DNA of 64,000 nucleotides from Cryobacterium roopkundense (GCF_014200405.1 NZ_JACHBQ010000001.1:2604001-2668000), one strand, 5' to 3'. Counted from the first letter of the stretch, positions 1 through 9,532 are shown. Made by a program: numbers and translations. Notes: generated from the sequence alone by a model not told the origin.

Positions 1-1
1 C

Positions 2-925
2 GATCAGAACGCCATCGAAGTGACCGATGTCACCAAGCGCTTTGGCACGAACCTAGCGTTGAAGGGCGTGAGCTTCACGGTCGCCCGCGGCAGCGTCTTC
101 GGCGTCATCGGCCCGAACGGGGCCGGCAAGACCACCCTCATGCGCACCCTCCTCGACATCATCCGGGCCACGTCTGGGCGCGCGGCCGTTCTCGGAACGG
201 ACTCGCGCAATGCCGGCCCGGAACTACGCAGACGCATCGGTTATCTGCCCGGCGACCTCGTGCTGGAGGGGCGCGTCAGCGGAGCGCGCCTACTGAAGCA
301 CTACGCGGACATCTCTGGTCCTGTGCGGGAGGGGCGGATCGAGCAACTCGCAGACCGCCTCAAGCTCGACCTGAATCGGCCCGTGCGCAACCTCTCCAAG
401 GGGAACAAGCAGAAGCTCGGCGTCATTCAGGCCTTCATGCACGAACCGGAGTTGCTCGTTCTCGACGAGCCGACTAGCGGCCTCGATCCGCTCATGCAGC
501 AGGAATTTCTGGGTCTGGTGCAGGAGGCGAGCGAGGCCGGCCAGACCGTGTTCCTGTCCTCGCATGTGATCAGCGAGATCCAGCAAGCCGCGGATGAGGT
601 CGCGATTCTGCGCGACGGTCGAATCGTGACGATTGCGAGCGTGGAGGAGCTGCGGAACTCCGCTATCCGGCACCTGCGCATGAGCGCGACGGGCCTCGGC
701 ACTGCGCAACTCGCCGCGAGGTTAGGCGGGCTGCCCGGCCTCGGCGACCTCGATTGCACTCTCACCGCCACCGGGGCCACCGAAGCGACCGCCACCCTTC
801 GCGGGGATCTCCAGCCCTTCGTGCAGGCCATCGGCACGCTGACCCTCACGGACCTTGTGCTTGAAGAACCGGACCTCGAAGAATCCGTACTCAAGCTGTA
901 TTCCTCACCGGAGGTCGACTCATGA
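2..925 (+). CDS. ABC-2 type transporter ATP-binding protein (5' end outside window)
   Basis: This is the ATPase subunit of an ABC-2 exporter and would power the permease encoded next. The reading frame is open back to the window edge, so the true start lies upstream. A GTG at 20 is probably internal, because residues before it (AIEVTDVTKRFG) already fit the usual N-terminal beta strand. Walker A is GPNGAGKTT, the signature is the variant LSKGNKQK, and Walker B is LLVLDEPTSGLDP, followed by a switch histidine in SSHVISEI. An extension of about 90 residues after the ATPase core is common in drug- or antibiotic-exporter ATPases of this type. Its stop overlaps the next start (ATGA), so the two genes are translationally coupled. 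The substrate cannot be read from the sequence. Confidence 0.9.
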   Translation, partial: DQNAIEVTDVTKRFGTNLALKGVSFTVARGSVFGVIGPNGAGKTTLMRTLLDIIRATSGRAAVLGTDSRNAGPELRRRIGYLPGDLVLEGRVSGARLLKHYADISGPVREGRIEQLADRLKLDLNRPVRNLSKGNKQKLGVIQAFMHEPELLVLDEPTSGLDPLMQQEFLGLVQEASEAGQTVFLSSHVISEIQQAADEVAILRDGRIVTIASVEELRNSAIRHLRMSATGLGTAQLAARLGGLPGLGDLDCTLTATGATEATATLRGDLQPFVQAIGTLTLTDLVLEEPDLEESVLKLYSSPEVDS

Positions 926-1773
926 CCCAGCCTGTGCTGCGGCCACGCCCCCTCCGCGCGATTCCCACCGTGCAACGGGCTCGCTTCCCCCTCTTCAGCA
1001 AGGTCTTCAGCGACAGCTGGCGCTCGCTACTCGCCTGGAGCCTGGGCCTCGTGGCCGCCGCCTCGCTGTACCTGCCCATCTATCCGAGCATGGGCGGCAG
1101 CGCCCAGATGCAGGACCTCATCGACACCCTGCCGAAGGAGCTCGTGCGGAGCCTCAACTACGACCAGATCGGCACGGGCCCCGGGTATGCCCAAGCCACG
1201 ATCTTCGGGCTGATCGCCTACCTACTGCTCGGCATCGCCGTCATCAGCTGGGGGGCCGCGGCCCTCGGCGGTGACGAGGAGTCCGGACAACTCGAGCTGA
1301 CTCTCGCGCATGCAGTCACCCGAGTGCAGGTTGCCGTGGCGCGCTTCGCGGCCCTCGCCGTGAAGGTCCTTGCGCTGTCTCTCTTTCTGGGCGCGCTCGT
1401 GCTGTTCTGGAATTCCCCAGCCCAACTCGACATCGACGCCGTCAACCTGCTCGGCACCTGCCTGCTGTTCGCCGGGCTCATCCTGCTCAGCGGAACCGCG
1501 GCGCTCCTCTGCGGCGCAGTGGGTGGTCGACGTGTCTGGGGAGTTGGCGGCGGCGCCTTCGTGGCCGTGCTGGGGTATGTGCTCAACGCCCTAGGCAACC
1601 AGAGCGCCGACCTGGAGTGGCTGCACGCACTGTCGCCCTACAACTGGGTGTTCGGCCACAACCCGCTCTCTAACGGAGCCGATTGGGCAACAGTGGGTCT
1701 CTTGTTCGCCGCGTCGGTCGTGCTCGCCGTCGCCACGGCCCTCGTTGTGCGGCAGCGCGATGTGGGAGTGTAA
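922..1773 (+). CDS. ABC-2 type transporter permease
   Basis: This 283-residue integral membrane protein is the partner of the preceding ATPase; the start overlaps the ATPase stop by 4 bp. About six hydrophobic segments are visible, beginning with SLLAWSLGLVAAASLYL. A conserved soluble stretch after the second, GGDEESGQLELTLAHAVTR, is typical of the ABC-2 permease family, where a D/EE-x-G-T/Q-LE-LL motif precedes the third helix. It is a half-size protein, so the working exporter would be a dimer. No extracytoplasmic domain is visible to suggest a substrate. Confidence 0.88.
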   Translation: MTQPVLRPRPLRAIPTVQRARFPLFSKVFSDSWRSLLAWSLGLVAAASLYLPIYPSMGGSAQMQDLIDTLPKELVRSLNYDQIGTGPGYAQATIFGLIAYLLLGIAVISWGAAALGGDEESGQLELTLAHAVTRVQVAVARFAALAVKVLALSLFLGALVLFWNSPAQLDIDAVNLLGTCLLFAGLILLSGTAALLCGAVGGRRVWGVGGGAFVAVLGYVLNALGNQSADLEWLHALSPYNWVFGHNPLSNGADWATVGLLFAASVVLAVATALVVRQRDVGV

Positions 1774-1845
1774 CCGAATCATCCGCTCAGAACGCGTACC
1801 CTTGACGGGTGACCGCGACTTTCGCGGAACCCTGAAAGGCCACTC

Positions 1846-2181
1846 GTGGACACCATCCAGCTCCAGCACTTCGCCGCCGTCGCGGAGGTGTTGAATTTCA
1901 CTCACGCGGCCAAGAAGCTGAACGTGCCCCGCATGACCGTAAGCCTGTCCGTGAAGAATCTCGAGGCCGAACTCGGCTACGCCCTCTTCGACCGCAGCAC
2001 GGATGTGACCCGGCTCACGAAGGCCGGCGTGGCCCTGCTCTCCGACATCCACTACGAGGCCGAAAAGAACGCCCCGCCGCCCCGTCCGCCTGGCGGCAAG
2101 GCCAAGGCGTCCAAAGGCAAGGGCCGCACGCCCGCCGTCAAGGGAGTTCCGCGGGTCGGCAAGAAGCGCCAGTCCCGCTAG
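1846..2181 (+). CDS. Short LysR-type HTH protein with basic C-terminal tail
   Basis: The 111-residue product starts at GTG after an AAAGG ribosome site. Residues 1-68 are a recognisable LysR-family winged HTH (MDTIQLQHFAAVAEVLNFTHAA, then FDRST..RLTKAG). The whole effector-binding domain of normal LysR proteins (about 300 residues) is missing. In its place is a 40-residue tail rich in Lys, Arg, Pro and Gly, like actinobacterial histone-like tails. It could be a degraded LysR regulator whose frame reads into unrelated sequence, or a genuine small DNA-binding protein. The tail is compositionally coherent and ends cleanly, which favours a real protein. Targets are unknown. Confidence 0.6.
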   Translation: MDTIQLQHFAAVAEVLNFTHAAKKLNVPRMTVSLSVKNLEAELGYALFDRSTDVTRLTKAGVALLSDIHYEAEKNAPPPRPPGGKAKASKGKGRTPAVKGVPRVGKKRQSR

Positions 2182-2300
2182 CTTCTCCGAACCCCGGGCG
2201 CTCGCCCTATAACCGGAGTATTCTCGAACACACCGTGTCGAACGGCCACTCGACGCGGCCTGTCGCGAGAAACCGGTTCTACGAGGCGGCCCGGCGGGCG

Positions 2301-3965
2301 CTACAGCTCGGTGACCCGGCCGGCCTCCACAAAGAAGTGGCGGTCCGTGTGCACGTTGGCGAGCATCCGTCGGTCGTGGGTCACGAGAAGCAGCGTTCCC
2401 TCGTAGGACTCGAGGGCCTGTTCGAGCTGCTCGATCGCAGCTAGGTCGAGGTGGTTGGTGGGCTCGTCGAGCACGAGCAGGTTTATTCCCCGGGCTTGCA
2501 GCAGGGCGAGTCCAGCACGCGTGCGCTCGCCCGGCGAGAGCTCATCGACGGGCCGGTTCACGTGGTCGGCCTTGAGTCCGAACTTGGCCAGCAGGGTGCG
2601 GACTTCGGCCGGCGACAGGTCGGGAACGAGCTCTTCGAAGCTCACTGCCAGCGGTTCGGCGCCAGCGAGCAGGGTACGGGCCTGGTCGATCTCACCGATC
2701 CGTACGCTCGCGCCGAGGCTGGCCGTGCCCTCGGTGGGCGTTGCCCGGCCGAGGAGGGCACGCAGCAGCGTGGTCTTGCCGGCACCGTTGGGGCCGGTGA
2801 TGCCGATCCGCTCGCCTGCGTTCACCTGCAGCGACACGGGACCGAGTACGAAGCCGCCCTGGCGCACCACGACGTTGGAGAGCGTCGACACGACGGCGCT
2901 CGAACGCGGTGCGGCCCCGATGGTGAACTCGAGCTGCCACTCCTTGCGGGGCTCCTCCACCTCTTCCATGCGCGCGATTCGGCTCTCCATCTGGCGCACC
3001 TTCTGGCCCTGCTTCTCGCTCGATTCCGCCGATGCCTTGCGACGGATCTTGTCGTTGTCGGGGGCCTTCTTCATGGCGTTCCGCACGCCCTGGCTCGACC
3101 ATTCGCGCTGAGTTCTGGCCCGACCCACGAGGTCGGCTTTCTTCGCCGCGAACTCGTCGAACTCTTCTCGCTTATGTCGCCTGGCCGTCTCTCGCTCCTC
3201 CAGGTAGGAGTCGTAGCCGCCGCCGAACACGCGGTTGGCGTTCTGGGCGAGGTCAAGTTCGAGCACGCGGGTGACAGAGCGGGCGAGGAATTCACGGTCG
3301 TGGCTCACGAGAACGACGCCGCCACGCAGCCCGCGCACGAAGGCCTCGAGCCGCTCGAGTCCATCGAGGTCGAGGTCGTTGGTGGGTTCGTCGAGCAACA
3401 CGATGTCGAAGCGCGACAACAGCAGTGCGGCGAGCCCCACCCTCGCCGCCTGGCCGCCCGAGAGCGATGTCATCAGGGCGTCACCCGCCACATCGGATCC
3501 GAGCGCCAGCCCCAGCTCGGCGAGCACGACGGGCAGCCGGTCGTCGAGGTCGGCCGCACCGCTCGCGAGCCAACGGTCGAGCGCCGCGGAGTAGATGTCG
3601 GCCGGATCCTGGCCGTCGGCACGCGCCGAGGTGTCGCCGAGAGCGGACGCCGCGGCATCCATTTCGCGCGTGGCCTCGGCACAGCCGGTTCTCCGGGCGA
3701 TGAAGGCCGAAACCGTCTCTCCGGCAAGGCGTTCGTGCTCCTGTGGCAACCAGCCGATGAAGGCATCCGTCGGCACGAGGCTCACGGTTCCCTCCTGCGG
3801 CCGCAGGATTCCGGCGAGCAGCCGCAACAGCGTAGATTTTCCCGCGCCGTTCACGCCCACGACGCCGATGACGTCGCCGGGCGCGACCGTCAGGTCGAGG
3901 GAGTCAAAGAGTGTGCGGTGCGCGTACCCGCCGGCCAGGCCTTTGGCCACGAGTGTTCCGGTCAT
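2301..3965 (-). CDS. ABC-F family ATPase, two ATP-binding cassettes
   Basis: A soluble 554-residue protein with two ABC domains in tandem and no membrane segment, which is the ABC-F layout. Cassette 1 has GVNGAGKST, LSGGQAARVGLA and DIVLLDEPTNDLDL. Cassette 2 has GPNGAGKTT, LSPGERTRAGLA and NLLVLDEPTNHLDL. The two are joined by a charged linker of about 80 residues (KREEFDEFAAKKADLVGRARTQ onward) that matches the P-site tRNA interaction motif region. ABC-F proteins act on the ribosome, either in translation control or as antibiotic-resistance factors. Which applies here cannot be told from sequence alone. ATG start. Confidence 0.92.
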   Translation of the reverse strand: MTGTLVAKGLAGGYAHRTLFDSLDLTVAPGDVIGVVGVNGAGKSTLLRLLAGILRPQEGTVSLVPTDAFIGWLPQEHERLAGETVSAFIARRTGCAEATREMDAAASALGDTSARADGQDPADIYSAALDRWLASGAADLDDRLPVVLAELGLALGSDVAGDALMTSLSGGQAARVGLAALLLSRFDIVLLDEPTNDLDLDGLERLEAFVRGLRGGVVLVSHDREFLARSVTRVLELDLAQNANRVFGGGYDSYLEERETARRHKREEFDEFAAKKADLVGRARTQREWSSQGVRNAMKKAPDNDKIRRKASAESSEKQGQKVRQMESRIARMEEVEEPRKEWQLEFTIGAAPRSSAVVSTLSNVVVRQGGFVLGPVSLQVNAGERIGITGPNGAGKTTLLRALLGRATPTEGTASLGASVRIGEIDQARTLLAGAEPLAVSFEELVPDLSPAEVRTLLAKFGLKADHVNRPVDELSPGERTRAGLALLQARGINLLVLDEPTNHLDLAAIEQLEQALESYEGTLLLVTHDRRMLANVHTDRHFFVEAGRVTEL

Positions 3966-4008
3966 TCATCAATGATCTCATTGCCCGGTGCCCGCGGTGC
4001 CCGTGCTG

Positions 4009-4620
4009 TCATTGCCACTCGTCGCCGAGGGTCGCCAATGCCGAGACTGTGAGGTCGATGACGGCGGTGAGAAGCGCCTCGGCCGTCGAAGCCTGCAGCA
4101 GGGCGACCTGATCGAGTGGCCCAACCGGTGCAATCGCGGCGAGTTGCCAGATGGCGGCCACCGGGTCATGGGACAGCTCAACGTCCGCGGCCCACTGCTG
4201 GTCCACGAATTCGCTCGCCCGGGCGAGTGCCCGGCGCACGGTCTTCTCGGCCTCCTCACGCAGGGGCAGCAGGCTGTCGTCCCACTCCAGGTCGGCTACC
4301 TCCCGCACTCGGGCAAGCGGATGCGGGTCTTCCGCGAGCCATTCGACCACCTCGATGCGTCGATCACCCTGTGCGATCAGGGCCACAACGTTCTCGTCGG
4401 CCCCGACCTGAGTAATCCGGGCGACGGTGCCGTAGCGAAAACGGTGTTCCCCGCCGCCGACCTCCTGCCCCCGCTCGATCAGCACCACGCCGAATTCCGC
4501 AGGTTCCGCCTGCAGCACCCGGGCCAGCATCACGAGGTAGCGTTCCTCGAACACCCGCAGCTGGATGGGCATAAAGGGGAACAGCACGGATCCCAGCGGG
4601 AACATCGGCAAGTCGGTCAC
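4009..4620 (-). CDS. LON peptidase substrate-binding domain protein
   Basis: The 203-residue protein consists of a Lon N-terminal (substrate-binding) domain without the AAA or protease domains. The characteristic opening is LPMFPLGSVLFPFMPIQLRVFEERY, followed by EFGVVLIERGQEVGGG. Free-standing LON-domain proteins are common in Actinobacteria and have no established enzymatic role. It begins with GTG one base after the stop of the DUF2461 gene, so the two are almost certainly cotranscribed. Confidence 0.88.
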   Translation of the reverse strand: MTDLPMFPLGSVLFPFMPIQLRVFEERYLVMLARVLQAEPAEFGVVLIERGQEVGGGEHRFRYGTVARITQVGADENVVALIAQGDRRIEVVEWLAEDPHPLARVREVADLEWDDSLLPLREEAEKTVRRALARASEFVDQQWAADVELSHDPVAAIWQLAAIAPVGPLDQVALLQASTAEALLTAVIDLTVSALATLGDEWQ

Positions 4621-4621
4621 G

Positions 4622-5335
4622 TCAGGCGCGCCCTTCCGTCAGACTGCGAGTCAGTTCAAGGGATGCGAGCGGCACATTGAGGAATTCCACGAGCGGCGCG
4701 ATCACCCGGAAGCGTTCGACTACCGTGTCGAGAAATTCCGCGCCCTCGCTGGTGATTCCCGGCAGGTGCGCCGTGAGGGCCCAGCGCCGATTTCGGAGCA
4801 GGTCGGCCGCGGGGTGGTCGGCCGGGAAGCCTCGCGGCGCGCGCAGGAGCGGATCCCCGTCGAGGGGCTCGAACAGACCCGAGCGATCGCCGTCGCTGAG
4901 CAGGCCACGCAGCTCCCGCTCGTGGCTGACGATATGGTCGCGGATCGCCGACAGTTGCTCAGGCCGGGGGCTGTAGGCCCCGCCCGCAATCATGAGCGAG
5001 CGAGCGCCAACCTGCAGGAAAAACCCCGCGCCACCGGCAATGCCCTGCCGCGGCCAGTGCGCGGCCATGTGGGACTTGTAGGGGCTCTTATCCTTCGAAA
5101 ACCGCACATCGCGGTAGATGCGAAGCATCGCCTTGGCGGGTGGACGCACGTAGTCGGGGGCAAAGTCGGCCAGTCGATCGTTGACTGCGGCGGCCACCTC
5201 GAGCATGCGCGATTTGAGCTCGCTTTCGTAGGTCGGCTTGTGCTCGGCGAACCACTCCCGATCGTTGTGGTGTTCGAGTTCATCAAGAAAATCGAGGGCG
5301 GCCGCAGAGAAACGCACGTTCGTGATGGAGACCAT
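4622..5335 (-). CDS. DUF2461 domain protein
   Basis: The 237-residue protein matches the DUF2461 (TIGR02453) family throughout: FSAAALDFLDELEHHNDREWF at the start, RIYRDVRFSKDKSPYKSHMAAHW in the middle and GAYSPRPEQLSAIRDHI later. No biochemical function is known to me for this family. It is the first gene of a two-gene unit with the LON-domain gene. ATG start, divergent from the secreted protein on the other strand. Confidence 0.9.
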   Translation of the reverse strand: MVSITNVRFSAAALDFLDELEHHNDREWFAEHKPTYESELKSRMLEVAAAVNDRLADFAPDYVRPPAKAMLRIYRDVRFSKDKSPYKSHMAAHWPRQGIAGGAGFFLQVGARSLMIAGGAYSPRPEQLSAIRDHIVSHERELRGLLSDGDRSGLFEPLDGDPLLRAPRGFPADHPAADLLRNRRWALTAHLPGITSEGAEFLDTVVERFRVIAPLVEFLNVPLASLELTRSLTEGRA

Positions 5336-5488
5336 TTGGTCTTGAACTTACACCCGAATAGCCGAGTCGTTCCTGTACGAACGGGCCCATTGACGAGGCC
5401 GTGGAACGGGGCAACACTGACCCTCGAACGAGTCAATCCGCCCGGTTCGTACCGGTCTGCACCGCACCTTCACACGAGGGATGAGCCC

Positions 5489-7870
5489 ATGCGCACACCT
5501 GTCCGACGCAGAATGATCTGCTCCGCCATCCTCAGTGGAGCATTGGTCTGGGGCCTCCTTCCCGCCGTTCCGGCAGCCACGGCCGTGGACTTCTGCGCCA
5601 CTCCCCTCGAGAACCCCGTCGCCTGCGAGAACTCGAAGCCCGGCTCCCCTGCATCGCAGTGGGACGTTTCAGGTTCGGGCAGCGCTGCCATCCAAGGCTT
5701 CTCGACCGACATGAGCGTCAACCTCGGCGGCCGAATCGGCTTCAAGGTCGACACAACCGCGGCGGCATTCCGTATCGATATCTACCGGCTGGGCTTCTAC
5801 GGCGGTTCCGGCGCGCGTTCGATAACGACACTGTCGAGCACTGTCGCCCGCGACCAGCCCAATTGCCTGAGCAACTCGTCCACGGGACTCGTCGACTGCG
5901 GAAACTGGAGCGAATCGGCTTCCTGGACGGTGCCGGCCACGGCAGTCTCGGGTGTGTACATCGCGCGGCTCGTGCGCACCGACGGAACCTCGGGCGCGAG
6001 CCACATCGTCTTCGTGGTGCGCGACGACGCCAGCACATCGGACCTGCTCTTCCAGACCTCGGACACGACCTGGCAGGCCTATAACCAGTACGGCGGCAAT
6101 AGTCTCTACACGGGTTCCCCGGTCGGGCGAGCGTACAAGGTCAGCTACAACCGACCGGTCACGACGCGCGGCACCGGCGCGGAGGACGCCGTGTTCAACG
6201 CCGAGTACCCGATGATCCGCTGGATCGAAGCGAACGGGTACAACGTGAGCTACACGTCCGGAGTCGACAGCGACCGCCGCGGGGCACTCATCCGCAACCA
6301 CAAGACATTTCTCTCGGTGGGCCACGACGAGTATTGGTCGGGCCAGCAGCGTACCCAGGTGGAAGCTGCCCGCAGCGCGGGCGTCAACCTGGCATTCTTC
6401 AGCGGGAACGAGGTGTTCTGGAAGACCCGATGGGAGTCCTCGATCGACGGCTCCGGCACCACCTACCGCACGCTCGTGACCTATAAAGAGACCCAGGCGA
6501 ACGCCAAGATCGACCCGAACAGCGCCTGGACGGGCACGTGGCGAGACCCTCGATTCAGCCCGCCGGCCGACGGCGGTCGGCCGGAGAACGCCCTCACGGG
6601 AACGTCGTTCACGGCCAACTGCTGCACCACGCAGATGAAGGTGTCCGGCGCCTTCAAGAACCTGCGGTTCTGGCGCAACACCCGCGTCGCGGCGCTCGCG
6701 GCCGGCGCCACGACCCAGCTGGGCACCAACACCCTCGGCTATGAGTGGGACGGCGACCCCGACAACGGTGCCCGCCCCGCCGGCCTCGTGCCGATGTCGT
6801 CCACCACGGTCGGAGGGATGGATGTGCTTCAGGACTACGGCTCGACATATGCCACGGGCACGGCCATCCATGCCCTCACGCTGTATCGGGCCGCGAGCGG
6901 CGCACTCGTCTTCGGCGCCGGAACCGTACAGTGGTCCTGGGGTCTCGACGGCAGCCATGATCGAGGTTCCAGCACCCCGGACACCGCCATGGGCCAGGCT
7001 ACGGTGAACCTCTTCGCCGACATGGGCGCCCAGCCGGCCACCATCAAGTCGGGTCTCAGCGCGGCGCTGGCGTCGACAGACACGACACCCCCGACATCGG
7101 CCATTTCCTCGCCCGCGGCCGGATCCGTGCCGGCCAGCACCACGATTTCTGTCTCCGGAACCGCAGCAGACACCGGCGGCGTGGTCGGGGCGGTGGAAGT
7201 GTCCACGGACGGCGGGGGCAGCTGGCATCGGGCGAGCGGCACGAGCGCTTGGACGTACAGCTGGCGCACGCCGTCGTCGGGGTCGGCCACGATTCTCAGC
7301 CGTGCAAGCGACGACAGCGGGAGCGTGCAGACGTCGCCCACGTCACGCACCGTCACGGTCGCTTCGACGACCCCGATGCCCTGCCCGTGCTCGCTCTGGG
7401 CAAGTTCCACGGTCCCTACCGTGTTGTCGGACTCCGACAGGAGCGCGGTGGAACTCGGCGTGCGCTTCCGCTCGGACAGAGCCGGCTCGATCACCGGAAT
7501 CCGCTTCTATAAGGGAAGCGCGAACACCGGAACCCACCTCGGCCGGCTCTGGACCACGGGCGGCACCCAGCTGGCGTCTGCAACGTTCAGCGGTGAGACC
7601 TCGAGCGGCTGGCAGCAGGTGAACTTCGCCACCCCCGTTCCTGTCACCGCCGGCACAACCTACATTGCGTCGTACTACGCCCCTGTTGCCGCCTACTCCG
7701 CCGACACCGGCTTCTTCGCGATAACCGGCGTCGACCAGGGGCCGTTGCACGCCCCCTCCGACGCGTCCGGAAGCGCCAACGGCGTCTACCGTTACGGCTC
7801 GGGCGGAGGCTTCCCCACGAGCACGTACCAGTCCACGAACTACTGGGTAGACGTAGTGTTCGCCGGCTGA
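5489..7870 (+). CDS. Secreted N,N-dimethylformamidase beta-subunit-like protein with Ig-like and DUF4082 domains
   Basis: A 793-residue exported protein. The ATG at 5489 follows a GAGGG site and opens a signal peptide (RRRM, then a hydrophobic run, then VPAATAVDF). Residues of about 60-520 resemble the large subunit of dimethylformamidase (FRIDIYRLGFYGG, SDTTWQAYNQYGG, SVGHDEYWS, FFSGNEVFWKTRW). A bacterial Ig-like segment follows (STDTTPPTSAISSPAAGS, VEVSTDGGGSWH). The C-terminus is a DUF4082 module (GVRFRSDRAGSITGIRFYKG). Known dimethylformamidase is cytoplasmic and hydrolyses an amide. This exported multidomain form more likely acts on or binds an extracellular polymer. No membrane anchor or sortase motif was seen. 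Confidence 0.85.
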   Translation: MRTPVRRRMICSAILSGALVWGLLPAVPAATAVDFCATPLENPVACENSKPGSPASQWDVSGSGSAAIQGFSTDMSVNLGGRIGFKVDTTAAAFRIDIYRLGFYGGSGARSITTLSSTVARDQPNCLSNSSTGLVDCGNWSESASWTVPATAVSGVYIARLVRTDGTSGASHIVFVVRDDASTSDLLFQTSDTTWQAYNQYGGNSLYTGSPVGRAYKVSYNRPVTTRGTGAEDAVFNAEYPMIRWIEANGYNVSYTSGVDSDRRGALIRNHKTFLSVGHDEYWSGQQRTQVEAARSAGVNLAFFSGNEVFWKTRWESSIDGSGTTYRTLVTYKETQANAKIDPNSAWTGTWRDPRFSPPADGGRPENALTGTSFTANCCTTQMKVSGAFKNLRFWRNTRVAALAAGATTQLGTNTLGYEWDGDPDNGARPAGLVPMSSTTVGGMDVLQDYGSTYATGTAIHALTLYRAASGALVFGAGTVQWSWGLDGSHDRGSSTPDTAMGQATVNLFADMGAQPATIKSGLSAALASTDTTPPTSAISSPAAGSVPASTTISVSGTAADTGGVVGAVEVSTDGGGSWHRASGTSAWTYSWRTPSSGSATILSRASDDSGSVQTSPTSRTVTVASTTPMPCPCSLWASSTVPTVLSDSDRSAVELGVRFRSDRAGSITGIRFYKGSANTGTHLGRLWTTGGTQLASATFSGETSSGWQQVNFATPVPVTAGTTYIASYYAPVAAYSADTGFFAITGVDQGPLHAPSDASGSANGVYRYGSGGGFPTSTYQSTNYWVDVVFAG

Positions 7871-7925
7871 CGCCGAGCCCGCAGGCGCCGGGTCGAGTGT
7901 CGGTGGTGCCTGTCACACTTCTCTC

Positions 7926-9434
7926 ATGACAACCCCTATTGAAGTTGTTTTCGTTGATCTGGCCGGGGCGTTAGCCCGGTCAGATACGTCCGCGAAAGCG
8001 TTCGCGGAGCTGTCCGACGACGGGTCGGAGAGCACCCACCGGGCCATCGCCCGCCACCTACGTGAAGTCACCGCGGCCTACGCCCTCTCGGCGGCGAACA
8101 TGGCCAACCGATCCGACTGGACACTCGGCAGAGAAGGACTGTCACGAAAGAAGGGATACAACAGCCCCGAAGACTACGTACAAGCCCTCGGCGGAGGAGG
8201 AGGTGGCACCAAGGCAGACACCCGCCGCCTCATCGAGGCCGGCACCATGGCCACCGAAGCCGAAGCCGCCAGGGACAGGCAGGACGAGGCCGACCAACAG
8301 GCCCTCGAGCACCCGGAGGCCCCGCCGGTGGAGGTGCACCGGCCCTGGTTCGCTCCACTGGGCGACGCAGTCACCGACGGCACGCTCAGCGCCGAAGCCG
8401 CCACGGCCATTCGCCGGGGCCTCGGAGAACCGGCCATCGGTGTCACGGAGGAGATGCTGGCCGAAGCAGTTGCGCATCTCCTTACCGAGTGCCGCACTGT
8501 AAACGCCGACCAGGCCGCGAAGGCGGCCCGGCACTGCCGGGACTCGATTGACGCCGCCGGGATCGCCTCCCGCGCCGACGCCATGCGAGCCCGGCAATAC
8601 CTGCGGGCCGGCACTGGATAGGTACAGTGACAAGCCCGACGGCATGCTCCACGGCAGCTTTGAGCTCGATCCGGAGAACGGGGCGTACTTCAAGGACTTC
8701 CTGCAGCAGGTCATCGGTCCGCGCACCGGAGGACCCCGCTTCGTGGAGAAGGGCGAGAAGGAACGAGCGCAACGCATCATCGACGACCCCCGCTCAACCG
8801 ACCAGATCGCCGCCGAATCACTCATCGAGGCCATCAAGGTCGCAGCCGGCGCCGACCCGGGCACAATCTTCGGCCGCATTCGGCCGTCTGTGAAGCTCGT
8901 GGTGATGGAGGCACCGGCGCCCGCAACACCTTCCTCGGCGCTGGAGTTCCTTGGAGACGGATTCATCGAAGGAACCTCGAATGCGGCGACCGCCGCCACG
9001 ATCGACAGGGCCCTGTGCGACACCGGATTCACCCCGGTGCTGTTCGGCCGCGACGGATCGGTGCTCGACGTCGGACGGGAGCAACGGCTCTTTACGCAGC
9101 CGCAACGCGTGGCGTTGGCGCTTCGGGACGGCGGGTGCATGTGGAAGGACTGCCTGAAACCACCCAGCTTCTCCGAAGCACACCACCTGCACCAGTGGAA
9201 GGCCGACGGCGGACTCACCAACCTCGAGGACGGCATCCTGCTCTGCAGCCCCCACCACCTCCGCCTGCACAACGAAATCTCGACAGGCTCGATCCAAGCG
9301 GGTGGAAGATCATCCGCCTCGGCCAAGACTTCTGGTTGGTCCCACCGCCCGCCACCGATCCCGCCCAAACCCCCATCCACCTAGTCAGCAAATCGCCACT
9401 GAAGTTGGGGTCGCCGCTCCGGCTCCCGGCCTGA
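7926..9434 (+). pseudogene. DUF222/HNH endonuclease (13E12-repeat family), two frameshifts
   Basis: Three consecutive open segments in alternating frames together encode one DUF222-HNH protein. 7926 to about 8618 gives the DUF222 N-terminus. About 8605 to 9285 gives the middle and the HNH core (CMWKDCLKPPSFSEAHHLHQW, then GILLCSPHHLRLHN). About 9295 to 9434 gives the C-terminal tail (GWKIIRLGQDFWLVPPP). The first shift is a one-base insertion or two-base loss near 8605-8620. The second coincides with about 23 extra bases in a REP-like sequence at 9277-9300. HNH zinc and catalytic residues are still intact, so the damage looks recent. Function of the family is poorly known. Confidence 0.85.
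9284..9300. repeat. REP-like repeat, left copy
   Basis: The 17-mer caggctcgatccaagcg lies inside the broken HNH gene and is repeated in perfect inverted orientation at 9495-9511. With its flank (ctcgacaggctcgatc) it resembles the short palindromic REP-like sequences containing cgacaggctc that I recall from many actinobacterial genomes. Confidence 0.6.
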
Positions 9435-9494
9435 ACGACACGCGGCGCACCTGCAGTGAGATGGGACGTCCGGAGAACGACCCGCGCGGTCGAG

Positions 9495-9511
9495 CGCTTG
9501 GATCGAGCCTG
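9495..9511. repeat. REP-like repeat, right inverted copy
   Basis: Exact reverse complement of 9284-9300, 194 bp away, in the gap between the broken HNH gene and the photolyase gene. The pair could form a stem around the displaced HNH C-terminus. Confidence 0.6.
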
Positions 9512-9532
9512 AGCGCGGATAGAATCTGTGGT

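Noticed and set aside
2451..4052. 533-codon plus-strand frame
   Set aside because: Antisense to the ABC-F gene, whose ATPase motifs are unmistakable.
5669..7228. 519-codon minus-strand frame
   Set aside because: Antisense to the secreted dimethylformamidase-like gene, which has a signal peptide and domain matches.
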